A program made the position numbers and the translations under genes. A DNA stretch of 60,965 nucleotides from Candidatus Egerieousia equi (GTDB lineage: Bacteria > Bacteroidota > Bacteroidia > Bacteroidales > UBA932): NCBI GenBank assembly GCA_018065035.1, contig JAGHUC010000020.1:1-60965 (forward strand). The letters are read 5' to 3'. This document shows positions 18,944 through 27,721 of this stretch, piece after piece; position 1 is the first letter of the stretch, and each line of letters begins with the position of its first letter. The notes under the pieces were generated by a model. It did not search any database and was not told where the DNA came from. It saw only the letters and a list, made by a program, of their open reading frames with translations.

Positions 18944-20029
18944 ATGAAAAACATAGTGCCAATTTTATTATTCATGCTGCTTGCCATAGAGGCAGGAGCC
19001 CAGCATCCGGTGACATCGGTGCAGTCATGCCCCGATAATATCAAGATCAAATACGTTCTCCAGGGAGAGAATTCAACCTTTGTATTCGCCACATACACAA
19101 AGCAATCCGAAGATCAGTCCGAAATCTGTCTGTCAAGAAAGACCGTGGCCTGCAATGAGGATGAAAATTTCAAGTTTCTTGAAGCATACAGCATGCCTAT
19201 TTCCGATGAAGCGGACCAGGCATTCATTCTTCTGGACCAGATTGGACAGAAATTGAATTTTGTCCTCGAATTCGAAAAGATTCCGCTTGGTGAGAGTTTT
19301 GACATAAGGTCCCTTGATTATGAAGACAGGAGTTTCGTTGTTACCGGAATAAAAGCGGATACAAGCGTTGTGAAGAAAGTTGACGGGAAGCGCTTCATTG
19401 AATCCACTCCGTATGTCAAGAGAGGCAAATACTTCAAGGACGGAAAGACCTGCATTTACTATACAAAGGAAGGAGTATGGGTTACCATTGACGCAACTCT
19501 GGGCAGCGAATACCTCACCTTGAATGTCTCCATTGTGAACGACTCCGACCACGGGATACTGCTTGATCTTAAGAAAATGACTGCAATCAGCAAGAAGATC
19601 AAGAGCGACAAGGAAATAGAAGAACCAATGCACATACTCAGCAAGTCCGAATATAACGACATCTGGGCCAGAAGCGATGCCAACGATGAATATTATATGA
19701 AGAGTAACTCCGCCCTAGGCAAAGCCGGCTCCTTAGTGAACCACGAAAGCTGGCAGCATGATGTCTGGTCATGGGAAAGGACCGGGCTGGAAGTTCTTGG
19801 GGCCATCATGGAAGAGGAGAATGAAAGAAGCATACAACCATACAAGGATCGTCTTGATGCTGCCAGAAAAGCAGGGCTGAAAGACTATCTGCAGAGCCAG
19901 TCCATTGCAGCCGGTGATTCCTACAGTGGTTATATCAAACTCAAGAGAATAAAGAAGCAGAAATTGGCCATTGTGAACATAGTTGTTGATGGCATGAACT
20001 GCATGACTGACTGGAACATCTCAAAATAA
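18944..20029 (+). CDS. Secreted protein of unknown function
   Basis: The 361-residue product has a signal peptide (MKNIVPILLFMLLAIEAGAQ). The mature part has beta-rich segments (FVFATYTKQ, YLTLNVSIVND) and a helical, charged C-terminal region (YKDRLDAARKAGLKDYLQSQ). I recognise no family. It starts two bases after guaA's stop and precedes an acyltransferase of the polyene cluster by 16 bases, so it could be linked to either. Confidence 0.6.
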   Translation: MKNIVPILLFMLLAIEAGAQHPVTSVQSCPDNIKIKYVLQGENSTFVFATYTKQSEDQSEICLSRKTVACNEDENFKFLEAYSMPISDEADQAFILLDQIGQKLNFVLEFEKIPLGESFDIRSLDYEDRSFVVTGIKADTSVVKKVDGKRFIESTPYVKRGKYFKDGKTCIYYTKEGVWVTIDATLGSEYLTLNVSIVNDSDHGILLDLKKMTAISKKIKSDKEIEEPMHILSKSEYNDIWARSDANDEYYMKSNSALGKAGSLVNHESWQHDVWSWERTGLEVLGAIMEEENERSIQPYKDRLDAARKAGLKDYLQSQSIAAGDSYSGYIKLKRIKKQKLAIVNIVVDGMNCMTDWNISK

Positions 20030-20045
20030 ACGGCAGTGCACCGGT

Positions 20046-20939
20046 ATGCCAAAGGATCTGAGTGACAGAGCATGGTCAGGGAAGACTGGAGGATTTGAAT
20101 GGCAACAGAGATTCCTTATCAGTTTCTTCAAACGAATAAATCCTGCAATTACATACCCTTTCATCTGGATCTGGGTGCTGGCATACATATTCTTTCGCCC
20201 GAAAACCAGGAAAGGCATTCTTCATTACTGGCAGCTGCAAGGCAGATCAGGCTTTTCGGCCTGGCTGAACATGTATTTGAATTATGTGGAATTCGGCAAG
20301 GCAATCATGGACCGTTTTGCCGCTTATGGAGGCAGGGAGATACAGATAGATTTTGAAGGGATAGAGATTTTTGACAAACTGCAATCATCGGAATCAGGCT
20401 TCATTCTTTTCAACAGCCACATAGGTAATCCCGAGCTGGCAGGCTATCATCTTATGCCGCAAAAGCCAATGTTTGTACTCTCTTTTGACGGAGACACACA
20501 AACTGTTAACAAAAGCAGAAGTGCCTCCCTGCAGAAAATGGGAATAGATGTCATTACCCTCAAACAGGACGGAAGCCACATCATTGAAATGCACAACGCC
20601 ATATCAAACGGCTCAATACTTTCCATTCATGCAGACAGACTGTTTGCGGCGGACAGGAAAATCAGAGCATCCCTTCTGAACCACGAAGCATCATTCCCTG
20701 CGGGTCCTTTCAGATTCGCAGCCAGCGAAATGGTCCCTGTTGTATGCTTGTTCATGATAAGGACAGGAAACGACAAATATCAACTGAGCGTAAGGAACCT
20801 GTCGGATGGTGTTGACTGGAAAGCAGGCAGGAAAGAGGTCTGCATTCAATTGCTCGCCCGATATAAAACTGCAATGGAAGAAACTCTTCAACGCTTTCCT
20901 CGTCAATGGTTCCATTTCTATGATTTCTGGGAACTGTAA
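20046..20939 (+). CDS. LpxL/HtrB-like lipid acyltransferase
   Basis: This 297-residue protein has one hydrophobic segment (about residues 36-50) and a lysophospholipid-acyltransferase-type core. The catalytic motif appears as HIGNPE (His125, Glu130), an Hx4E variant of the usual Hx4D, followed by a long basic tail. Such LpxL-like enzymes are regular members of aryl-polyene and flexirubin clusters, where they may attach the polyene to a lipid. It precedes the ketosynthase operon and is separated from it by a strong promoter. Confidence 0.8.
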   Translation: MPKDLSDRAWSGKTGGFEWQQRFLISFFKRINPAITYPFIWIWVLAYIFFRPKTRKGILHYWQLQGRSGFSAWLNMYLNYVEFGKAIMDRFAAYGGREIQIDFEGIEIFDKLQSSESGFILFNSHIGNPELAGYHLMPQKPMFVLSFDGDTQTVNKSRSASLQKMGIDVITLKQDGSHIIEMHNAISNGSILSIHADRLFAADRKIRASLLNHEASFPAGPFRFAASEMVPVVCLFMIRTGNDKYQLSVRNLSDGVDWKAGRKEVCIQLLARYKTAMEETLQRFPRQWFHFYDFWEL

Positions 20940-20954
20940 AGGCCGGGGCTCGCA

Positions 20955-20985
20955 TTGCAATCGTCCTATAATTTCATTATATTTG
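20955..20985 (+). promoter_or_regulatory. Promoter of the polyene-type operon
   Basis: TTG (20955-20957) and TATATTTG (20978-20985) are separated by exactly 20 bases, a near-perfect Bacteroidetes promoter, 17 bases before the first ketosynthase ATG. Confidence 0.7.
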
Positions 20986-21002
20986 CTGAATAATCAAATA
21001 CA

Positions 21003-22223
21003 ATGACAAGACGGGTTGTAATAAGCGGAATGGGTATTTATTCCTGTATTGGTGAAAACAGGACACAGGTTCTGGACTCCCTCTTCAACGGGAGGTCCGG
21101 AATAGGCACGGACCCTGAGAGAAAAGAATTCGGTTACAGATCGTCACTTGTAGGAATACTGAGAAAGCCCGAACTCAAGAGTCTTCTCACAAGACACCAG
21201 AGGCTTTACCTGCCTGAAGAAGGGCAATATGCCTATATGGCCAGCCGTGAAGCGCTGGAACAGGCACTGATTGATGCCGATTACCTTAAAGAACATGAAA
21301 CAGGAATAATATATGGGAATGACAGCAGTGCCAGACCCATCATAGAAGGCATTGATATTGCAAGAACCCAAAAAAGCACTGCAATGGTTGGATCCGGAAA
21401 CGTTTTCCAGGTCATGAATTCAACCATTACAATGAATCTTTCAACCATATTCAATCTAAGAGGAATCAATTTCACTATATCGAGTGCATGTTCAAGCGGA
21501 ACTAACAGCGTTGGAATGGCGTACCTGTTGATCAAGAACGGTTATCAGGAGAGAATAATATGCGGAGGAGCCGAGGAAGTGAACCTATACTCCGCAATAA
21601 GTTTTGATGCCATAAACGCTTTCTCCACCAGAGAGAATGAACCCCAGAAAGCATCAAGGCCATTTGACAGGAACAGGGACGGTCTTGTTCCAAGCGGCGG
21701 TGCCGCAACACTTGTCCTTGAAACATACGAATCTGCGCTGAAGCGTGGTGCTCCCATACTTGCGGAAATAATCGGATATGGATTTTCATCCGACGGGAAC
21801 ATAATCTACTCCCCTAACGTTGACGGGCCGGCGCAATCCATAATGAACGCCATCAAGGATGCCGGTTTGAACCCGGGTGACATTGAATATATAAATGCAC
21901 ACGCAACCTCAACACAGGCAGGTGATGCCATTGAAGCCAAGGCCATACACAGAGTCTTCTCGGATTCCAAGCCATACGTAAGTTCAACAAAGTCACAGAC
22001 AGGCCACGAAATGTGGATGTCTGGTGCAAGTGAGATCATATATTCCACCTTGATGATGCACAATGGTTTCATAGCGCCGAACCTGAACTTTGAAGAACCA
22101 GATGAGGATTCCGCCGGATTGAATATCTCAGGCAGCAGGGTGGACCGAAAATTCAAATGTTTCCTGAGCAATTCATTCGGATTCGGTGGCACCAACGCAA
22201 GCATAGTGATAAAGGAAATTTAA
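21003..22223 (+). CDS. Beta-ketoacyl-ACP synthase (KAS II type)
   Basis: The 406-residue thiolase-fold enzyme condenses malonyl-ACP with an acyl chain. The triad is visible: the nucleophile Cys163 in SSACSSGTNS, the first His in YINAHATSTQAGD and the second in SQTGHEMWMSGAS. The end FGFGGTNASIVIKEI is typical. All residues are present, so it is likely active. It is the first gene after the cluster's main promoter and probably one of the chain-building synthases of the aryl-polyene-like pathway. Confidence 0.92.
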   Translation: MTRRVVISGMGIYSCIGENRTQVLDSLFNGRSGIGTDPERKEFGYRSSLVGILRKPELKSLLTRHQRLYLPEEGQYAYMASREALEQALIDADYLKEHETGIIYGNDSSARPIIEGIDIARTQKSTAMVGSGNVFQVMNSTITMNLSTIFNLRGINFTISSACSSGTNSVGMAYLLIKNGYQERIICGGAEEVNLYSAISFDAINAFSTRENEPQKASRPFDRNRDGLVPSGGAATLVLETYESALKRGAPILAEIIGYGFSSDGNIIYSPNVDGPAQSIMNAIKDAGLNPGDIEYINAHATSTQAGDAIEAKAIHRVFSDSKPYVSSTKSQTGHEMWMSGASEIIYSTLMMHNGFIAPNLNFEEPDEDSAGLNISGSRVDRKFKCFLSNSFGFGGTNASIVIKEI

Positions 22224-22241
22224 CCATAACATCATAAAATC

Positions 22242-22856
22242 ATGAAGCATTCCAGAAAGACAAGACTCCTTACGGTTTTCGCATTGTTTCTATCTCTGAT
22301 ATTCTGCAACAACGCCTCAGCGCAGAATCTCAAAGTCGGACAGATAAAGTCCTTCGCGGATGGAACCAGAGGAATAATATTTTACGTTGACAAGAACGGA
22401 CATGGTCTGGTTGTTTCAATGATGCAGGCTGAACTGCCCTGGATCAGGAATTCAAAAGGCAAAGTATCAGTGAATCCAATTACTGATGAAGACAAGCTGA
22501 TTGTTGGAATCTCCGAAAAAAAGGCCAGCGGAATGGAAGGCACAAAGAAAATCGTGAAAGCGCTTGGTTCTGATATGGCAGTTGCCGCCCAGTGGTGTCT
22601 TGATCTGGGTGAAGGCTGGTATCTGCCAAGTGCAAGCGAACTGAACTACCTTATTGTAACAGCAAATGAAGAGGGCAAGAAAACAGGTCCTATAAGTCTT
22701 GCCTTGATGGAAGCGGGCTACAAGCCTATCAAAGGCTGGTACTGGTGCTGTGAGGATTACAGTGCACGTCAAGCGTGGAATATTGCCAGCGGCGGAGGCA
22801 TAGCCTCAGAATCCAAAACGTCCAAAGCAATGGTCAGGGCAGTCAGGAAATTCTAA
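22242..22856 (+). CDS. Secreted DUF1566-like protein within the polyene cluster
   Basis: The 204-residue product has a signal peptide (about 1-27, ending NNASAQ). The mature part, with GIIFYVDKNGHGLVVSM, WCLDLGEGWYLPSASEL, WYWCCEDYSARQAWNI and a final AMVRAVRKF, resembles the DUF1566 / Fibrobacter-type domain of extracellular proteins. Function is unknown. It sits between the first ketosynthase and the first carrier protein with gaps of 18 and 10 bases, so it is in the operon although it is not a standard cluster member. Confidence 0.65.
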   Translation: MKHSRKTRLLTVFALFLSLIFCNNASAQNLKVGQIKSFADGTRGIIFYVDKNGHGLVVSMMQAELPWIRNSKGKVSVNPITDEDKLIVGISEKKASGMEGTKKIVKALGSDMAVAAQWCLDLGEGWYLPSASELNYLIVTANEEGKKTGPISLALMEAGYKPIKGWYWCCEDYSARQAWNIASGGGIASESKTSKAMVRAVRKF

Positions 22857-22866
22857 ATTTCAGGCT

Positions 22867-23118
22867 ATGACAATAGAAGAAATACAGGAAATAGCCAGAA
22901 AAGTTCTGGCAGAAGAATTTGAAGTTGAGGAGCAGACCATAATACCGGATGCCTCTATCAGGGAGACTCTCAATCTTGACAGCCTTGATATGGTTGACAT
23001 TGTGGTTCTTGCAGACAAATATTTCAATGTCAAGATCACAGCCAAGGAGCTGGAAGTGATGAACACGTTCAATGATTTCTACTTAATGCTGCTGCAAAGG
23101 CAGAATCAGAGACAATAG
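22867..23118 (+). CDS. Acyl carrier protein 1 of the polyene cluster
   Basis: The 83-residue acidic four-helix protein has the phosphopantetheine site LNLDSLDMVD, with Ser39 as attachment point. It would hold the growing chain or the starter. It is followed one base later by the methyltransferase, consistent with translational coupling. Confidence 0.9.
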   Translation: MTIEEIQEIARKVLAEEFEVEEQTIIPDASIRETLNLDSLDMVDIVVLADKYFNVKITAKELEVMNTFNDFYLMLLQRQNQRQ

Positions 23119-23119
23119 G

Positions 23120-24214
23120 ATGAGACTTAGCCCCGAATTGCTGAAAGTTTACTCGAACGAAAGCAGAACCGCCGCACAGGCTCAACGTGCTGCGCAGGAA
23201 ATTGCATTCGCTCCTGTAGTTTTCCAGGTTTCCAGAATCATGATGAAATCCGGTCTGCTGGAATTCATCCGCAACAGTGAGAACGGAGCTGACATTGAAG
23301 AAATAAAAGGGAACTTCAATTTTTCAGACTATGCCATAAAATGCCTGCTGGAAGCATCGCTTTCAATAGGCACTGTAAAGATTGAAGGAGAAAGATTCAA
23401 GCTTACGAAAACAGGCTGGTTCCTGCTGGAGGATGAGAGCATACGCTCCAACATGGATTTCAACCATGACGTGAATTATCTTGGCATGTTCCATCTTGAA
23501 GAATCTCTCATAAATGGCAAGCCGGAAGGCCTGAAGGTTTTTGGCGAATGGCCTACCATATATGAAGGGCTTTCATCGCTCCCTCCTCAAGTTCAGAAGA
23601 GCTGGTTCGGCTTTGATCATCTGTACTCCGACAAGGCCTTCAAGAATGCGCTGGAAACTATATTTTCCAGGCCATCGCAGGTGGAAAAAATACTTGATGT
23701 GGGAGGGAACACCGGCAGATGGGCTCTGGAATGCGTGAAATTCAACAGGGAGGTTGAGGTTACCGTCATGGACCTTCCTCAGCAGATTGAGATGATGAGG
23801 GATAATGTTGCGGGAAAGGACGGCGCAGAGAGAATTCATGGATACGCCTGCAATCTCCTTGACAAGGATGCCCGCTTCCCGTCCGAGCACTTTGACATAA
23901 TATGGATGAGCCAGTTCCTTGATTGCTTTTCTCCCAAGCAGATCTCAGATATATGCTCGCGTGCAGCTCTTTCCATGGACGATGCGTGCAGGCTGTACAT
24001 TATGGAACCATTCTGGGACAGGCAGAAATATGAAACCTCGGCATACTGTCTCACCCTCACAAGCCCGTATTTCACAGCGATGGCGAACGGCAACAGCAAG
24101 ATGTATCATTCAGAAGAATTCAAAGGCTTCATTGAAAATTCAGGCCTGATAGTGGAAAAAATCGTAGATGGTCTCGGACTAGGCCATTCAATAATGATTT
24201 GCAGAAAGAAATGA
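23120..24214 (+). CDS. SAM-dependent O-methyltransferase
   Basis: The 364-residue protein has an N-terminal winged-helix dimerisation domain (about residues 20-100) and a class I methyltransferase domain with the SAM loop ILDVGGNTGRWALE near residue 192 and a C-terminal HSIMICRKK strand. This is the layout of acetylserotonin/hydroxyneurosporene O-methyltransferases. In aryl-polyene clusters a methyltransferase decorates the aryl head group, the likely task here. Its stop overlaps the dehydratase start as ATGA. Confidence 0.85.
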   Translation: MRLSPELLKVYSNESRTAAQAQRAAQEIAFAPVVFQVSRIMMKSGLLEFIRNSENGADIEEIKGNFNFSDYAIKCLLEASLSIGTVKIEGERFKLTKTGWFLLEDESIRSNMDFNHDVNYLGMFHLEESLINGKPEGLKVFGEWPTIYEGLSSLPPQVQKSWFGFDHLYSDKAFKNALETIFSRPSQVEKILDVGGNTGRWALECVKFNREVEVTVMDLPQQIEMMRDNVAGKDGAERIHGYACNLLDKDARFPSEHFDIIWMSQFLDCFSPKQISDICSRAALSMDDACRLYIMEPFWDRQKYETSAYCLTLTSPYFTAMANGNSKMYHSEEFKGFIENSGLIVEKIVDGLGLGHSIMICRKK

Positions 24215-24621
24215 CAGACATCATTGATCACATACCGCAAAAGAAGCCTATACTCCTGGTTGACGGATTTCTAGGCATATCTGATGATGGCATTTCCAGG
24301 ACCCGCCTCACAATTGAAGCCAGCAATATCTTTCTCGATGGACGTAAGTTCTCTGCATGCGGTATGATCGAGCATATGGCACAATCCGCGGCGGCAAGGA
24401 AATCCTGGATGAACAGACTGGAGGGCAAGCCCGACAAAGAAGGCTACATAGGTTCCATAAGCGGATTCGAAATGATTTCTGATGTCTGCTTGAATGACAC
24501 TGTTGAAACTGAGTTGGAAATATTGCAGGAGCTGGGCAATATGTCAATGGTTGAAGCCAGGTCCTTTGTAAACGGAGTTCTTGTTGCCAAGGGAAGGCTG
24601 GGTATTGTCATTGCAGAATAA
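24211..24621 (+). CDS. ApeP-type 3-hydroxyacyl-ACP dehydratase
   Basis: The 136-residue hotdog-fold protein starts around DHIPQKKPILLVDGF and carries SACGMIEHMAQSAAA, the helix segment with the likely catalytic Glu. The GHFP box of FabZ is missing, as in the ApeP branch of dehydratases from aryl-polyene clusters. It would make the double bonds of the polyene. ATG 24211 overlaps the methyltransferase stop; a TTG at 24199 is less likely. It is the only dehydratase seen in the cluster. Confidence 0.8.
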   Translation: MTDIIDHIPQKKPILLVDGFLGISDDGISRTRLTIEASNIFLDGRKFSACGMIEHMAQSAAARKSWMNRLEGKPDKEGYIGSISGFEMISDVCLNDTVETELEILQELGNMSMVEARSFVNGVLVAKGRLGIVIAE

Positions 24622-24634
24622 ATAATGGTCACGA

Positions 24635-26284
24635 GTGGAATCAAGAAAAGTTTACATAGGCGGATACTCAATAATCAGTGCTCTTGGCAGCACAGGTTCC
24701 ACCATATCGGCGCTTGAGGAAGGGCGTAGCGGTTTACGCAAGGAGCATAACTCTGACGTATGCGCCAGAGTGGATGATTCGCAGTTCATTGCCACGCAGC
24801 ACAGATCCCGCTTTGACAAGCTCCTTTCATCATGCATGCACAATCTGCTGGATGAATGCAAGCTGCCAGCCGGCACAAGATTCATCCTTGCCAGCACAAA
24901 AGGGGCCGTTGACCTGATTGCAGGAAGCAATTTCCCACCCGAAGCATTTCTGTGCTCAAGTGCGGAAAGAATATGCCGGGATTACAATCTTGCACCTGAA
25001 CCGCTTATCATTTCAAATGCGTGCATTTCAGGACTTTCAGCCCTAATAACTGCAAAAAGGATGATTGAATGCGGACAATGCAGCCACATTGTGGTTGCCG
25101 GCTGCGACATTCTTTCTGATTTCGTTCTGGAAGGATTCAAATCGCTTCAGTCGGTCAGTTCAAGCAACTGCAGGCCCTACGATATTGAGCGTAACGGACT
25201 CAACCTGGGCGAAGCCTGCGCAGCTATATTTCTCACCTGCAGCAGTGGGGCTGCCATCAAACCTTTGATAAGCATTGAAGGAGGAGCCATAAGCAATGAT
25301 GCCTATCACATTTCAAGTCCTTCCAGGACTGGCGACGGGCTGGCGCAGGCCATTGATGATGCCATAGAGGATGCGGGCATTGACAAGGATGAGATTGACC
25401 TGATAAACGCACATGGAACAGCCACGATTTTCAACGATGAAATGGAAAGCCGGGCATTCGCGCTGGCCGGCCTTTCACAGAAACCCACAAACAGTCTGAA
25501 ACCATATTTCGGGCACACACTGGGCGCATCAGGAATTCTTGAAACGGCCATCTGCGTGCATTCGCTGCAGAATGACATAATCCTTGCCACACCCGGCTTC
25601 AGTCTGCAGGGCACAAGCCGCAAGCTGAACATAGTCACGGAGAATATTTCCAGAAAGCTGCAATGCTGCCTTAAGACCGCCTCCGGTTTTGGCGGATGCA
25701 ATGCTGCCATTGTTCTATGCAAGGAATCCAGGCACATGAAGACCAGCAAGGTCAATCATGAAATACATACTGCAGCGGAATGCACAATGGTTCATGAAGG
25801 GCCTGATTTCAAGGAGTTCATAAAAAAAGAATACCAGAAGCTCGGTGAAACGAATCTGAAATTCCACCAGATGAGCGCTCTTTGCCAGGCTGCATACGTG
25901 GCAGCCGGCAAACTGCTTTCAACGGATGTTCTCGAAGGCATTGATTCAAAAGATACAGCCATTGTTCTTGCCAACAGCACGTCCACAATGGAAACGGACA
26001 TGGAGCACCAGTTGAACATTGAAAGCGGAGAAACAAACAGAATATCCCCAGCCGTCTTTGTTTACACACTTCCCAACATTGCCATTGGCCAATTATGCAT
26101 CAAATACGGCATAAAAGGCGACAACAGCTTTTTCTTACGCGAAAAAAATGACAATTTTGCAGAAGATTATTCAAGGATGCTCATTGAGCAAGGCTATGCA
26201 AAGGCCGTCATTTGCGGATGGTGCAACAAGGCCGGAGAAGAATTGAACGTCAATCTCAAACTTTTGAAAAGAAAAACTGAATGA
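24635..26284 (+). CDS. Ketosynthase fused to a second ketosynthase-like domain
   Basis: The 549-residue protein starts at GTG (VESRKVYIGGYSII). Residues 1 to about 375 form a KAS domain with Cys130 in SNACISGLSA, His in INAHGTATIFND and His in YFGHTLGASG, so it should be active. Residues about 385-549 form a partial second domain (SALCQAAYVAAGKLL, DTAIVLANSTSTMETD, SPAVFVYTLPNIAIGQLCIKYGIKG) that looks like the N-terminal half of the ketoacyl-synt_2 family and has no catalytic Cys. The fused part may act as a chain-length or docking partner; this is inference. One spare base separates it from the next carrier protein gene. Confidence 0.85.
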   Translation: MESRKVYIGGYSIISALGSTGSTISALEEGRSGLRKEHNSDVCARVDDSQFIATQHRSRFDKLLSSCMHNLLDECKLPAGTRFILASTKGAVDLIAGSNFPPEAFLCSSAERICRDYNLAPEPLIISNACISGLSALITAKRMIECGQCSHIVVAGCDILSDFVLEGFKSLQSVSSSNCRPYDIERNGLNLGEACAAIFLTCSSGAAIKPLISIEGGAISNDAYHISSPSRTGDGLAQAIDDAIEDAGIDKDEIDLINAHGTATIFNDEMESRAFALAGLSQKPTNSLKPYFGHTLGASGILETAICVHSLQNDIILATPGFSLQGTSRKLNIVTENISRKLQCCLKTASGFGGCNAAIVLCKESRHMKTSKVNHEIHTAAECTMVHEGPDFKEFIKKEYQKLGETNLKFHQMSALCQAAYVAAGKLLSTDVLEGIDSKDTAIVLANSTSTMETDMEHQLNIESGETNRISPAVFVYTLPNIAIGQLCIKYGIKGDNSFFLREKNDNFAEDYSRMLIEQGYAKAVICGWCNKAGEELNVNLKLLKRKTE

Positions 26285-26285
26285 T

Positions 26286-26543
26286 ATGGAAGAACTGATA
26301 CTTGAATTCAAGAAGCACCTGATTGAGGAACTCAACCTTGAGGACCTTAATCCTGAAAATATAGACAATGACGCTCCTCTTTTCGGGGAAGGCCTTGGTC
26401 TTGACTCCATCGATGCACTTGAGATCCTGCTTATACTTGAGAGGAAGTACGGAATAAAGCTGCGCAATTCCGCCGATGCGAAAGCAATATTCAAATCAGT
26501 AAGGACAATTGCCGAATACATCAGGGACAACAGACAGAAATAA
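26286..26543 (+). CDS. Acyl carrier protein 2 of the polyene cluster
   Basis: The 85-residue acidic protein has GEGLGLDSIDALEILL with Ser41 as the phosphopantetheine site. It is distinct from the carrier encoded at 22.9 kb. Its stop overlaps the next ketosynthase start (TAATG), so carrier and synthase are probably made in step. Confidence 0.9.
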   Translation: MEELILEFKKHLIEELNLEDLNPENIDNDAPLFGEGLGLDSIDALEILLILERKYGIKLRNSADAKAIFKSVRTIAEYIRDNRQK

Positions 26544-27721
26544 TGCGGATAGCCATAAGCGGCATAGGGATTATCAGTGCATTGGGCGCCGGTGCTTCAA
26601 GAACCATTGAGGCTCTCTCAGCCGCCCGCTCAGGCATATCTTCATCCACAGCGATAGTCAGTTCACATCTTGAACTACCTGCCGGGGAGATTCCCCTTAC
26701 AAATGAGCAGCTGGCATTGAAGCTTGGAATTGACGGGAAGCGAATCATTTCAAGGACAGCCCTGCTAGGAGCTATTGCGGCCAGCGAGGCGCTTGATAAT
26801 GCACGATGCGGAAAGGACAGAAGAATTGCACTCATCTCAGGCACCAGCATTGGAGGAATGGATCTGACCGAACTGTTCGAGAAAGATTCGGGCAAGGGCC
26901 CATTTTCCAGACTCAGATATGTAAGGATGCACGATTGTGCATCAAGCACGCGATTCATAGCGGATCATTGCGGAATCACCGGCTACACAAGCACTATTAG
27001 CACAGCCTGCTCCTCTGCAATGAATGCCATAATTGCAGGCGCACGCCTCATCAGGCACAATATAGCGGACACTGTCATTGCCGGAGGAACTGATGCCTTG
27101 AGTCTTTTCACCTTGAACGGCTTCAACTCTCTTGGAATACTTGATTGCAATGTTTGCAGGCCTTTTGACAGGAACAGGAATGGATTGAACCTAGGTGAAG
27201 CGGCGGCATATCTTGTTCTCCAAAGGGAGGATGTTCTTGATTCAGACCCGTACTGCTATCTGGAAGGCTGGGGAAACGCCAACGACGCTTACCATCAGAC
27301 TGCTTCATCACCGAACGGCGATGGTGCATACATGGCCATGAAGAAGGCATTGGAAACATCGGGGCTGGAAACCGGGCGGATTGATGCAATCATTGCACAC
27401 GGAACAGGCACCCCGAACAACGACGCCGCTGAAACACAGGCTTTTGTCAACTTGTTCGGAAGCAACATACCACCTTTCATTTCAACCAAGGCATACACTG
27501 GACATACGCTGGCCGCATCAGGAAGTCTTAATGCCGTCATAGCCTGCCTTTGCATCAAGCATGGTTTCCTTCCTGCTTCGCTGAATTTCAACAATCCAAT
27601 GGACGAAGGCCTTCCGGTTCCACAAAGCACCTTCAACAATAAAATACGGATCAGGAATATGCTGACCAATGCTTTCGGATTCGGAGGCAATTGTTCATCA
27701 ATAATACTCTCTGCGCAATGA
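26543..27721 (+). CDS. Beta-ketoacyl-ACP synthase
   Basis: The 392-residue KAS has Cys156 in ISTACSSAMNAI, His in IIAHGTGTPNND and His in AYTGHTLAASG, followed by FGFGGNCSSIIL. It is full length and likely active. Its stop overlaps the start of the chain-length-factor-like protein (ATGA), the usual arrangement of KS/CLF pairs, so the two may form a heterodimer. Confidence 0.92.
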   Translation: MRIAISGIGIISALGAGASRTIEALSAARSGISSSTAIVSSHLELPAGEIPLTNEQLALKLGIDGKRIISRTALLGAIAASEALDNARCGKDRRIALISGTSIGGMDLTELFEKDSGKGPFSRLRYVRMHDCASSTRFIADHCGITGYTSTISTACSSAMNAIIAGARLIRHNIADTVIAGGTDALSLFTLNGFNSLGILDCNVCRPFDRNRNGLNLGEAAAYLVLQREDVLDSDPYCYLEGWGNANDAYHQTASSPNGDGAYMAMKKALETSGLETGRIDAIIAHGTGTPNNDAAETQAFVNLFGSNIPPFISTKAYTGHTLAASGSLNAVIACLCIKHGFLPASLNFNNPMDEGLPVPQSTFNNKIRIRNMLTNAFGFGGNCSSIILSAQ

